NCBI GenBank assembly: GCA_031281585.1
Contig: JAITFE010000100.1
Coordinates: 1 to 64,000 of the forward strand
Length of the DNA stretch: 64,000 nt
Reading direction: 5' to 3'
Origin: Bifidobacteriaceae bacterium
GTDB lineage: Bacteria > Actinomycetota > Actinomycetes > Actinomycetales > WQXJ01
The notes beneath the pieces are model-generated. The model made no database searches. It was given only the letters and a program-made list of their open reading frames with translations, and was not told the DNA's origin. Shown piece by piece: positions 54,668 to 62,469 of the stretch (the stretch's first letter is position 1; the number at the start of each line of letters is the position of its first letter). Both the position numbers and the translations under genes were made by a program.

Positions 54668-55879
54668 ATGGTGGAAACGAGACTGCGGGTCGACCTGTTG
54701 ACCCGTGAATATCCGCCGCATGTTTACGGCGGCGCGGGGGTCCATGTGGCGGAATTGGCCAAGGTGCTCAGGGAGTTGGCGGACGTGCGGGTGCTCGCGT
54801 TCGACGGGCCCCGGGAAGAGCCGGGGGTGACGGGCTACGACGGCCCGCCGGCGGGCGTTTACCCGAACGCGGCGCTGGCCACCTTCGACGTGGACCTCAA
54901 AATGGCGGGCGGCACAAACGGCGCGGACCTGATCCACTCGCACACTTGGTACGCCAGCCTTGGCGGACACCTGGGCGGCTTGCTGCACGGCGTGCCGCAC
55001 GTGCTCTCCGCGCACTCGCTGGAGCCGCTCCGGCCGTGGAAGGCCGAGCAACTCGGCGGCGGCTACGCGCTGTCCTCCTGGGCCGAGCGGACCGCCTATG
55101 AGGGCGCGGCGGCCGTGATCGCGGTGTCGGCCGGCATGCGGCGCGACATCCTGCGGGCCTACCCGTTCGTGGACCCGGAGCGGGTTGAGGTCATCCACAA
55201 CGGGATCGACCTCGACAAGTGGCGCCCGCGCCGCGACGAGGAGGCGCTGGCGAGCGTGCGGCGGCACGGGATTGACCCGGAGGTCCCAACGGTCGTGTTC
55301 GTGGGGCGCATCACCCGGCAAAAGGGCCTGCCCTATTTCCTGAGGGCGGTCCGCCGCCTGGAGCCTGGGGTGCAGGTGGTGCTGGCGGCGGGCGCGCCGG
55401 ACACCCCGCAGATCGCGGCGGAGGTCCGCGGCCTGGTGGAGGAACTCGGCCGGGAGCGCCAAGGCGTGGTGTGGATCGAGGAGATGCTCCCGCAGCGCGA
55501 ACTCGACGCGATCTTGTCGAGCGCGTCCCTGTTCGCCTGCCCGTCCGTCTACGAGCCGTTGGGGATTGTCAACCTGGAGGCCATGGCCTGCGGCATACCC
55601 GTCGTGGCGACGGCGACGGGCGGCATCCCGGAGGTCGTGGAAGACGGCGTGACGGGCTGGCTGGTGCCGATCGAGCAGGTGGAGGACGGCACGGGCATAC
55701 CGCTCGATCCGGAAAAGTTCGTGGCTGACATGGCGGCGGCCCTGAACGAGGCGTTGTCTGACCCGGCGCGCCTCAGCCGCTTCGGCGAAGCCTCGCGGCG
55801 GCGCGCGGAGGACCACTTCTCCTGGCGCGCCATCGGCGAGCGGACCATGGCGTTCTATCGAAAGGTGTTGGACCGGTGA
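54668..55879 (+). CDS. glgM: GlgM/GlgA-type GT4 glycogen enzyme
   Basis: The protein has 403 residues and GT4 architecture: LTREYPPHVYGGAGVHV binding the acceptor side, HSHTWYASLGG, VIHNGIDLDKWRP, VFVGRITRQKGLPYFL and the EPLGIVNLEAMACGIPVVAT block that binds ADP-glucose. In Actinobacteria this group (M. tuberculosis Rv1212c) makes maltose-1-phosphate from ADP-glucose and glucose-1-phosphate for GlgE-type alpha-glucan synthesis; older annotation calls it glgA. No other glycogen gene is adjacent. It overlaps an ABC ATPase gene as GTGA. Confidence 0.85.
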   Translation: MVETRLRVDLLTREYPPHVYGGAGVHVAELAKVLRELADVRVLAFDGPREEPGVTGYDGPPAGVYPNAALATFDVDLKMAGGTNGADLIHSHTWYASLGGHLGGLLHGVPHVLSAHSLEPLRPWKAEQLGGGYALSSWAERTAYEGAAAVIAVSAGMRRDILRAYPFVDPERVEVIHNGIDLDKWRPRRDEEALASVRRHGIDPEVPTVVFVGRITRQKGLPYFLRAVRRLEPGVQVVLAAGAPDTPQIAAEVRGLVEELGRERQGVVWIEEMLPQRELDAILSSASLFACPSVYEPLGIVNLEAMACGIPVVATATGGIPEVVEDGVTGWLVPIEQVEDGTGIPLDPEKFVADMAAALNEALSDPARLSRFGEASRRRAEDHFSWRAIGERTMAFYRKVLDR

Positions 55880-56664
55880 ACCACGAGGTCTTGCGGTTCG
55901 AGGACGTGCGCTTGACCCGCGGGCCGAAGACCATCCTGGACGGGATCGACTGGTCGGTCCGCGAAGGCCAGCATTGGGTCATGTTGGGGCCGAACGGCGC
56001 GGGCAAGACCACGCTGCTGCAGATCGCCGCGACCCGCCTGTTCCCCACCAGCGGCCAGGCTTGGGTGTTGGGGGAGCGGTTGGGCCGCGTGGATGTTTTC
56101 GAGTTGCGCTCACGGGTCGGTTTCGCCTCGGCCGCGTTGGCCGGGCGCATCCCGCTGGGTGAAAAGGTGTCCGATGCCGTGGTCACCGGCGCGTACGGAG
56201 TGACCGGCCGGTGGCGGGAGGCTTACGAGGCGGGGGACGAGGCGCGGGCGAGCGACCTGATGGCCGCGTTCGACGTGATCGGGCTGGCGGACCGGACCTT
56301 TGGGACCTTGTCGGAGGGCGAGCGCAAACGGGTGCAAATAGCGCGCGCGTTGATGGCGGACCCGGAGATTCTGCTGCTGGACGAGCCGTCCGCCGGGCTG
56401 GATCTGGGCGGCCGCGAGGAACTGGTCGCCGCTTTGGCGGAGCTGGCCGGCGATCCGCGTTCGCCGGTGATGGTGCTGGTCACACACCATCTTGAGGAGA
56501 TTCCGCCGGGTTTCAGCCACGGCGCGCTGATGCGTGATGGGCGGTTCACGGCGAGCGGCGAGTTGGCGGAGACTCTGACGGACGCCAACCTTTCGGCGGC
56601 CTTCGGGATGCCGCTCCAAGTCACCGCGACTGGCGGGCGTTGGGGCGCGGTGGCGAGCCTGTAA
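55876..56664 (+). CDS. Stand-alone ABC ATPase (ModF-like)
   Basis: The protein has 262 residues with Walker A GPNGAGKTT, signature LSEGERKR, Walker B ILLLDEPSAGLD and H-loop VTHH. It lacks membrane segments and no permease is encoded nearby, so the partner is unknown or it acts alone, as in ModF/PhrA-like or stress-related ATPases. LSEGE replaces the common LSGGQ. It is translationally coupled to the GlgM gene, though the functional link is unclear. Confidence 0.85.
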   Translation: MNHEVLRFEDVRLTRGPKTILDGIDWSVREGQHWVMLGPNGAGKTTLLQIAATRLFPTSGQAWVLGERLGRVDVFELRSRVGFASAALAGRIPLGEKVSDAVVTGAYGVTGRWREAYEAGDEARASDLMAAFDVIGLADRTFGTLSEGERKRVQIARALMADPEILLLDEPSAGLDLGGREELVAALAELAGDPRSPVMVLVTHHLEEIPPGFSHGALMRDGRFTASGELAETLTDANLSAAFGMPLQVTATGGRWGAVASL

Positions 56665-56803
56665 CCTGGTGGGTGAACGCGGCCGAATAGCCGCCAGAAT
56701 CCGGGCTTGCGAGCCGATCGGGGTGGTCTGAGCGGGTTTGGCAGCGCCGTGGGGGCGCGGGAGTTGGTGTGGTGTCGGAACTGTCGAATGGAAGGCCGAG
56801 GCG

Positions 56804-57253
56804 ATGGCGGAGTGGTTGTGGCTGTGGTGGCTGATCGGGGCCTTGTTGTTGGGCGTGGTAGAGATGATGACGGTCGACTTCACCTTCTTGATGTTGTCCG
56901 TTGGCGCCTTGGCGGCGGCGGGCGCGGCTTGGCTGCACGCTCCGTGGTGGGTGACGGTGATCGTGTTCGCGGTCGTGTCTGTGGTGATGCTGGCGACGGT
57001 CCGCCCGCTGTTGCTGCGCTTCCTCAAAGTCAAGGCTGACACCCGGCCCGTCAGCGGCGCCGCCGCGCTGGTCGGCAAGCCCGCGGAGGCGGTCACGGCG
57101 ATCGACGAGCACGGGGGCCGGGCGAAGATCGGCGGGGACGTGTGGACCGCCCGGCTCGAAGGCGAAGGGGTGGTGCCGCCCGGCACCGAATTGGTGGTCA
57201 CTGCGATCGACGGCGCCACCTCGGTGGTAGCCCCGGTCAACAACGAGAGGTGA
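56804..57253 (+). CDS. NfeD-family membrane protein
   Basis: The protein has 149 residues: two to three membrane helices (EWLWLWWLIGALLLGVVEM; FTFLMLSVGALAAAGAAWL; WWVTVIVFAVVSVVML) and a C-terminal OB-like beta domain (GKPAEAVTAIDEHGGRAKIG; DVWTARLEGEGVVPPGTELV). NfeD proteins are encoded beside SPFH/stomatin proteins, as here, and are thought to assist their assembly in membrane microdomains. The ATG at 56804 is preferred because it starts at the first hydrophobic helix after GAAGG. A frame beginning at 56738 would only add a polar stretch. The gap 56665-56803 has no gene. Confidence 0.85.
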   Translation: MAEWLWLWWLIGALLLGVVEMMTVDFTFLMLSVGALAAAGAAWLHAPWWVTVIVFAVVSVVMLATVRPLLLRFLKVKADTRPVSGAAALVGKPAEAVTAIDEHGGRAKIGGDVWTARLEGEGVVPPGTELVVTAIDGATSVVAPVNNER

Positions 57254-57256
57254 ATC

Positions 57257-58459
57257 ATGGACTTTGCAAACGACTTCGACGGCAGCACCGTTGTGGTCAC
57301 GGTCTTCGCGATCGCGGTTGTGATCTTCGCGTTGGTGGTGCTGAAGAAAGCGATCCGGATTGTCCCTCAGACCCAGGCCTGGCTGGTTGAGCGGCTGGGC
57401 CGCTATCAGCGCACCATGGAGGCCGGGCTGCGTTTGCTGGTGCCCTTCGTGGACCGCGTGCGGGCCATGGTCGACCTGCGCGAACAGGTCGTGTCCTTCC
57501 CGCCGCAGCCGGTCATCACCTCCGACAACCTGGTGGTGTCCATTGACACCGTCATCTACTTCCAGGTCACCAACCCGGTGGCCGCGGTCTACGAGATCGC
57601 GAACTACATCACCGGCATCGAGCAGTTGACTGTGACAACGCTGCGTAACGTGATCGGCTCCATGGACTTGGAGCAGACGCTGACCAGCCGCGACCAGATC
57701 AACGGGCAGTTGCGCGGCGTGCTGGACGAGGCGACGGGACGCTGGGGCATCCGCGTGCAGCGGGTGGAGCTCAAGGCGATCGACCCGCCCGCCTCCGTCC
57801 AGGACTCGATGGAGAAGCAAATGCGGGCGGAGCGGGACCGCCGCGCCGCCATCCTGACTGCGGAGGGCATCAAGCAGTCGCAGATTCTGAAGGCGGAGGG
57901 CGAGAAGCAGGCGGCCATCCTGACCGCCGAGGGCCAGGCTCAGGCTTCGATCCTCAAGGCCCAAGGTGATTCGCGGGCCATCCTGCAGGTGTTCGAGGCG
58001 ATCCATGAGGGGGACGCGGACCCGAAGCTGCTGGCCTACCAGTATTTGCAGATGCTGCCGCAGCTTGCCCAGGGCGCCAGTTCGAAGCTGTGGATCATCC
58101 CGGCGGAGTTCACGGACGCGCTGGCGGGTATGGGGAAGGCGTTCGCCCCGGGCGGGGACGGGCCGGGCCCGCGCCAGCCGACCGCTGCCAGCCGGGCGCT
58201 GGCGAAGCTGGCCTTCCAGGACATCGCGCTGGAGGACCCCGCGGAGGCGTTGCGCCGGGCGCAAGGGGCGGCCAACGCCGCGACCTCGGACGCCAGCCAG
58301 GCGGGCACCGGCTCCGGCGTGCCCTTCAATCCGGCTTATGAGGCGGGCCAGGCGCCGAGCGTGCCCCCGCCCCTGGACCAACCGATCGTCCCGCCGCGCC
58401 CCGCGCCGGGCGAAGGCGACCCCTACCAGGGCCGCCACGAGGGACCGTACGCCTTCTGA
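57257..58459 (+). CDS. SPFH-domain (stomatin/QmcA-like) protein
   Basis: The protein has 400 residues. One membrane helix (~13-33) is followed by the SPFH domain (VPQTQAWLVERLGRYQRT, then MEAGLRLLVPFVDR and REQVVSFPPQPVITSDN) and a coiled-coil region rich in Ala/Glu/Gln (EKQAAILTAEGQAQASIL) that drives oligomer formation. The C-terminal ~90 residues are Pro/Gly-rich and variable. Stomatin-like proteins form lipid-raft-like scaffolds. The paired NfeD gene ends 3 bp upstream. ATG with GAGAGG before it. Confidence 0.92.
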   Translation: MDFANDFDGSTVVVTVFAIAVVIFALVVLKKAIRIVPQTQAWLVERLGRYQRTMEAGLRLLVPFVDRVRAMVDLREQVVSFPPQPVITSDNLVVSIDTVIYFQVTNPVAAVYEIANYITGIEQLTVTTLRNVIGSMDLEQTLTSRDQINGQLRGVLDEATGRWGIRVQRVELKAIDPPASVQDSMEKQMRAERDRRAAILTAEGIKQSQILKAEGEKQAAILTAEGQAQASILKAQGDSRAILQVFEAIHEGDADPKLLAYQYLQMLPQLAQGASSKLWIIPAEFTDALAGMGKAFAPGGDGPGPRQPTAASRALAKLAFQDIALEDPAEALRRAQGAANAATSDASQAGTGSGVPFNPAYEAGQAPSVPPPLDQPIVPPRPAPGEGDPYQGRHEGPYAF

Positions 58460-58463
58460 CACC

Positions 58464-58488
58464 GGGAAATAGGTACCGTCCCCATTTT
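58464..58488. repeat. REP-like palindrome fragment
   Basis: GGGAAATAGGTACCGTCCCC followed by ATTTT lies directly after the SPFH stop. It contains AAATAGG and CCGTCCCC-ATTT elements often seen at RAYT/TnpA-REP sites in many genomes. No transposase is in the window. The identification rests on recollection of the motif. Confidence 0.35.
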
Positions 58489-58509
58489 CTTGGCAAGACG
58501 GAATGGCGC

Positions 58510-58535
58510 TTGACGTTACGTTGCCTTGGTACTGT
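58510..58535 (+). promoter_or_regulatory. Possible exporter promoter
   Basis: TTGACG (58510-58515) and TGGTACTGT (with TACTGT at 58530-58535). The 14-bp spacing is short, so it may be an activated promoter or two separate elements. A TGGTACTGT is also present before the ABC-importer gene at 30316. Confidence 0.3.
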
Positions 58536-58600
58536 TACACGGCATCGTCCACCGCTTAGGTGCCGTTGTCCTGCTGATCAGCCCCAAGCCCAGGAGTGCC

Positions 58601-60334
58601 ATGCTGACAAGTCTGTTGCGCGAATACTTGAAGCCCTATCGCGGCGCGGTCGCGGTGATTGTGGTGTTGCAAGCGCTGCAGGCGGGCGCGAACCTCTACC
58701 TGCCGTCGCTGAACGCCGACATCATTGACGACGGCGTGGCCGTGGGTGACACCGGCTACATTGTCGCGACGGGCGGATGGATGCTCGGCGTCTCGTTCGC
58801 GCAGGTGATCGCCGTGGTGGTGGCGGTGTTCCTGGGGTCGCGGACCGCCATGCGGCTGGGCCGGGACCTGCGCCAAGCGTTGTTCGACAAGGTCATGGGG
58901 TTCTCCGCGAGGGAACTGGCCCGCTACGGGCCGCCATCGCTCATCACCAGGACCACCAACGACGTCCAACAGGTCCAAATGCTGGTGCTGATGACGCTTG
59001 TCATCCTGATTTCGGCGCCCATGACCATGATTGGCGGGGCCGCCATGGCGGTGCGCCACGACGCGGTGCTGTCCAGTCTGATCCTGGTCATCCTGCCGCT
59101 GGTGATCGTGTTTGTGGCCCTGCTGCTGAGGCACATGAATCCGCTGTTCAGGGCCATGCAGAAGGCCATCGACTCGGTCAACCAGGTGCTCCGCGAGCAG
59201 ATCGACGGGAGCCGCGTCATCCGGGCCTTTGTGCGGGAGCCCTACGAGGAGGAGCGGTTCGACGGCGTCAACAAGCGCCTCACCAAACTGCAGATGTCCG
59301 TCGGGTACACGTTCGCGCTGATGTTCCCGTTCGTCATGCTGTTGATGAACCTGACCTCCGTCGCGGTGATCTGGTTCGGCGGCCACCGGGTCGAATCGGG
59401 CGCCATGGAGGTGGGCGGGCTGACGGCCTTCATCACCTACCTGATGCTGATCCTGATGAGCGTGATGATGGCCTCCATGATGTTCTTCTTCGTGCCACGG
59501 GCGCAGGCGTGCGCGGAGCGCATCCAAGAGGTGTTGAAGACCCGCAGCACGGTGGTGGAGGCGGCGGAGCCTGTGCGCGAGTTCAGCAAACCGGGGCACT
59601 TGAGGATGGAGGCGGCCTCCTTCCGCTATCAGGGCGCGGAGGCGCCCGTCCTGACCGACATCTCCTTCGACGCGGCGCCCGGCCAGGTCACGGCGGTAAT
59701 CGGTTCGACCGGGGCGGGCAAGACCAGCCTGGTCAACTTGATCCCGCGCCTGTTCGACGCGACGTCCGGCCGGGTCCAGGTGGGCGGGGTGGACGTGAAA
59801 GACCTCGACTTGGACATGCTGTGGGGCTCGATCGGCTTTGTGCCGCAACAGGCCTACCTGTTCTCCGGCACGGTGCGGACCAACTTGGAGTACGGGCGGC
59901 CAGGCGCCACCGAAGAGGAGCTGTGGGAGGCGCTGGAGATCGCCCAGGCCGCCGAATTCGTCCGCGAGTCGCCCGACGGGCTGGAGATGGAGATCGTCCA
60001 GGGCGGCACCAACCTTTCCGGCGGACAGCGCCAACGCCTGTCGATCGCCCGCGCCGTCATCCGCAAACCCTTGATTTACGTGTTCGATGACGCGTTCTCG
60101 GCCTTGGATTTCGCCACCGACGCGCGGCTGCGGGCCGCGCTGGCACCCATCACGAGGCAATCCACCGTGGTGCTGGTCGCCCAACGGGTCGGCACCATCA
60201 TGGAGGCCGACCAAATCCTGGTGTTGGACGCCGGGCGGGTGGTCGGGATCGGGAAACACCGCGACCTGCTGAAGACCTGCCCAACGTACCGGGAGATCGT
60301 GGAGTCCCAAATGAGCTTGGCGGAGGCGGCATGA
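58601..60334 (+). CDS. ABC exporter half-transporter, degenerate-site subunit
   Basis: The protein has 577 residues: six membrane helices and a C-terminal nucleotide-binding domain. Walker A is GSTGAGKTS and the signature LSGGQRQR is canonical. Walker B ends FDDAFSALD, where the catalytic Glu is replaced by Asp, and the H-loop reads VLVAQRVG, with Gln for His. These changes match the subunit that carries the non-hydrolysing site in heterodimeric exporters such as BmrCD and TM287/288. CAGGAG precedes the ATG at 58601. It is paired with the next gene through ATGA. Confidence 0.9.
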   Translation: MLTSLLREYLKPYRGAVAVIVVLQALQAGANLYLPSLNADIIDDGVAVGDTGYIVATGGWMLGVSFAQVIAVVVAVFLGSRTAMRLGRDLRQALFDKVMGFSARELARYGPPSLITRTTNDVQQVQMLVLMTLVILISAPMTMIGGAAMAVRHDAVLSSLILVILPLVIVFVALLLRHMNPLFRAMQKAIDSVNQVLREQIDGSRVIRAFVREPYEEERFDGVNKRLTKLQMSVGYTFALMFPFVMLLMNLTSVAVIWFGGHRVESGAMEVGGLTAFITYLMLILMSVMMASMMFFFVPRAQACAERIQEVLKTRSTVVEAAEPVREFSKPGHLRMEAASFRYQGAEAPVLTDISFDAAPGQVTAVIGSTGAGKTSLVNLIPRLFDATSGRVQVGGVDVKDLDLDMLWGSIGFVPQQAYLFSGTVRTNLEYGRPGATEEELWEALEIAQAAEFVRESPDGLEMEIVQGGTNLSGGQRQRLSIARAVIRKPLIYVFDDAFSALDFATDARLRAALAPITRQSTVVLVAQRVGTIMEADQILVLDAGRVVGIGKHRDLLKTCPTYREIVESQMSLAEAA

Positions 60335-62469
60335 GCGGCGACGGCGGCGGGGACCGCGGGATCAAAGGCGGCGGGCCCGGTTCGGTCGGGGCGAGCGCCG
60401 GGGCCAAGGCGGGCGCCAAGGCCGGGGCGAAAGGCCTGCCGCCCGCGCCCGTCCGGCCGCCCCAGCGTCCGCCCGGACCTGGTGGACCCGGTGGGCCGGG
60501 CGGCCCCGGCGGCAGGGTCATGCCCGGCGCGAAGGCGCTGCACTTCCGCGAGTCGGGGATCCGGTTCCTAGGCCTGCTGCGGCCCGAGCGGCTCAGGATC
60601 GCCCTGGCCGTCGCGTTGACCATCGTCTCGGTGGGCATGGGCGTGGTGGGGCCGAAGATCCTCGGCCAAGCGACCAACCGCGTGTTCGAGGGCTTCATCG
60701 GCAAGATGATGGGCGACCAGTTGGTGGGCGCGGGCGTGCTCAAAGAGGGCCAGACCCTGCCGAAGGCGGATGTCATGAAGCTGCTGGAGCAATTCAGCCA
60801 GCAGCCGCCGCCCGGCGCGCCGAAGATCAACCAGAATCTGTTGGACATGCTCGGGGCGATGGATTTCACCGCCGGGGTGGGGGTGGACTTCCACGCCTTG
60901 GGCATGATCCTGATCGGCGTGATCGTGATCTACCTGGGTTCGGCGCTGCTGGGCTACGTCCAGGGCATTTTGACGGCCCAGATCATCCAGAACTCCATGT
61001 ACCGGCTGCGCCGGGAAGTGGAGGCGAAGCTTGGCCGGCTGCCGCTGAAGTACTTCGACGACCAGCCGAAGGGCGAGGTGCTCTCCAGGGTCACGAACGA
61101 CATCGACAACGTTGGCCAGACCCTGCAGCAGACCATGACCCAGCTGATGTTCGCGGTGTTCAACCTGATCGGGATCCTGGTCATGATGCTGACCATCTCG
61201 TTCTGGCTGACCCTGATCGCCCTGGTCTCCATCCCGCTGGCCGGCATCATCACGGCGGTGATCGCGAAGCGCGCGCAGCCGCAGTTCGTCAAACAGTGGG
61301 CCTCCACGGGGGAGTTGAACACCCACATCGAGGAGATGTACACGGGCCACGCCGTCGTCAAGCTGTTCGGCCACCGCGCCGCCGCCGAACAGGAGCTGCG
61401 GGACCGCAACCGGGAGCTTTACGAGGCGTCCTTCAAGGCGCAGGCCATCTCGATGGCGATCCAACCGGTCATGATGTTCGTCTCCAACCTGATGTACGTG
61501 GTCATCGCGGTCCTGGGCGGCCTCCGCGTCGCGTCCGGGTCCATGTCCTTGGGCGACGTGCAGGCTTTCATCCAGTACTCGCGGCAGTTCGGCCAGCCCG
61601 TGGGCCAAATCGCGTCGATGATGAACCTTCTGCAGTCCGGGGTCGCGTCGGTGGAGCGCGTCTTCGAGTTGCTCGATGCCGAGGAGCTCAGCCCCGATCC
61701 CGCGTCGCCGGAGCGTTTGGACCGGTTTGGGGGACGGGTCGACTTCAACGACGTCGAGTTCTCCTACGACCCGGACAAGCCGCTGATCGAGGGGCTGCGG
61801 CTGTGGGCCAAACCCGGCCAGACGGTCGCGATCGTGGGTCCGACTGGCGCCGGGAAGACCACGCTGGTCAACCTGCTGGAGCGGTTCTATGAGATCGAGG
61901 GCGGATCGATCACGTTGGACGGCGTGGACATCCGGGACCTGGCGCGGTCCGATTTGCGGTCTCTGATGGGTATGGTGCTGCAGGACGCGTGGCTGTTCTC
62001 CGGGACCATCTACGACAACATCCGCTATGGGCGGCTGGACGCCACCGAGGAGGAGGTGCTGGCGGCGGCCAAGGCCGCCTACGTGGACCGGTTTGTGCAC
62101 GGCCTGCCGGACGGCTACCAGACGGTGATCGAGGACGAGGCGTCCAACATCTCGGCCGGCGAACGCCAGTTGCTGACCATCGCGCGCGCGTTCTTGGCCG
62201 ACCCGGCCATCTTGATTCTGGACGAGGCCACGTCCTCGGTCGACACCCGCACGGAGGTCCTGGTGCAGCAGGCCATGAACAAGCTGCGCCACGGGAGAAC
62301 CTCATTCGTGATAGCCCACCGCTTGTCGACCATCCGCGACGCGGACGTGATCGTGGTCATGGAGCACGGCGCGGTCGTGGAAAAGGGCGACCACGAGGAG
62401 CTCCTGGCGGCCAAGGGCGCCTACTGGCGCCTCTATCAGTCTCAATTCGCGGGCGGAGTCGAGGGCTGA
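60331..62469 (+). CDS. ABC exporter half-transporter, catalytic subunit
   Basis: The protein has 712 residues. A ~70-residue Gly/Ala/Pro/Lys-rich N-terminus, possibly disordered, precedes six membrane helices and the nucleotide-binding domain. Walker A is GPTGAGKTT, Walker B ILILDEATSSVD keeps the catalytic Glu, and H-loop is FVIAHRLS. The signature reads ISAGERQLL instead of LSGGQ. This is complementary to the partner's defects and fits the expected heterodimer. The N-terminal extension and the helical insert after helix 1 (~120-165) are longer than usual. Substrate: drug or lipid, not determinable. Confidence 0.92.
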   Translation: MSGDGGGDRGIKGGGPGSVGASAGAKAGAKAGAKGLPPAPVRPPQRPPGPGGPGGPGGPGGRVMPGAKALHFRESGIRFLGLLRPERLRIALAVALTIVSVGMGVVGPKILGQATNRVFEGFIGKMMGDQLVGAGVLKEGQTLPKADVMKLLEQFSQQPPPGAPKINQNLLDMLGAMDFTAGVGVDFHALGMILIGVIVIYLGSALLGYVQGILTAQIIQNSMYRLRREVEAKLGRLPLKYFDDQPKGEVLSRVTNDIDNVGQTLQQTMTQLMFAVFNLIGILVMMLTISFWLTLIALVSIPLAGIITAVIAKRAQPQFVKQWASTGELNTHIEEMYTGHAVVKLFGHRAAAEQELRDRNRELYEASFKAQAISMAIQPVMMFVSNLMYVVIAVLGGLRVASGSMSLGDVQAFIQYSRQFGQPVGQIASMMNLLQSGVASVERVFELLDAEELSPDPASPERLDRFGGRVDFNDVEFSYDPDKPLIEGLRLWAKPGQTVAIVGPTGAGKTTLVNLLERFYEIEGGSITLDGVDIRDLARSDLRSLMGMVLQDAWLFSGTIYDNIRYGRLDATEEEVLAAAKAAYVDRFVHGLPDGYQTVIEDEASNISAGERQLLTIARAFLADPAILILDEATSSVDTRTEVLVQQAMNKLRHGRTSFVIAHRLSTIRDADVIVVMEHGAVVEKGDHEELLAAKGAYWRLYQSQFAGGVEG

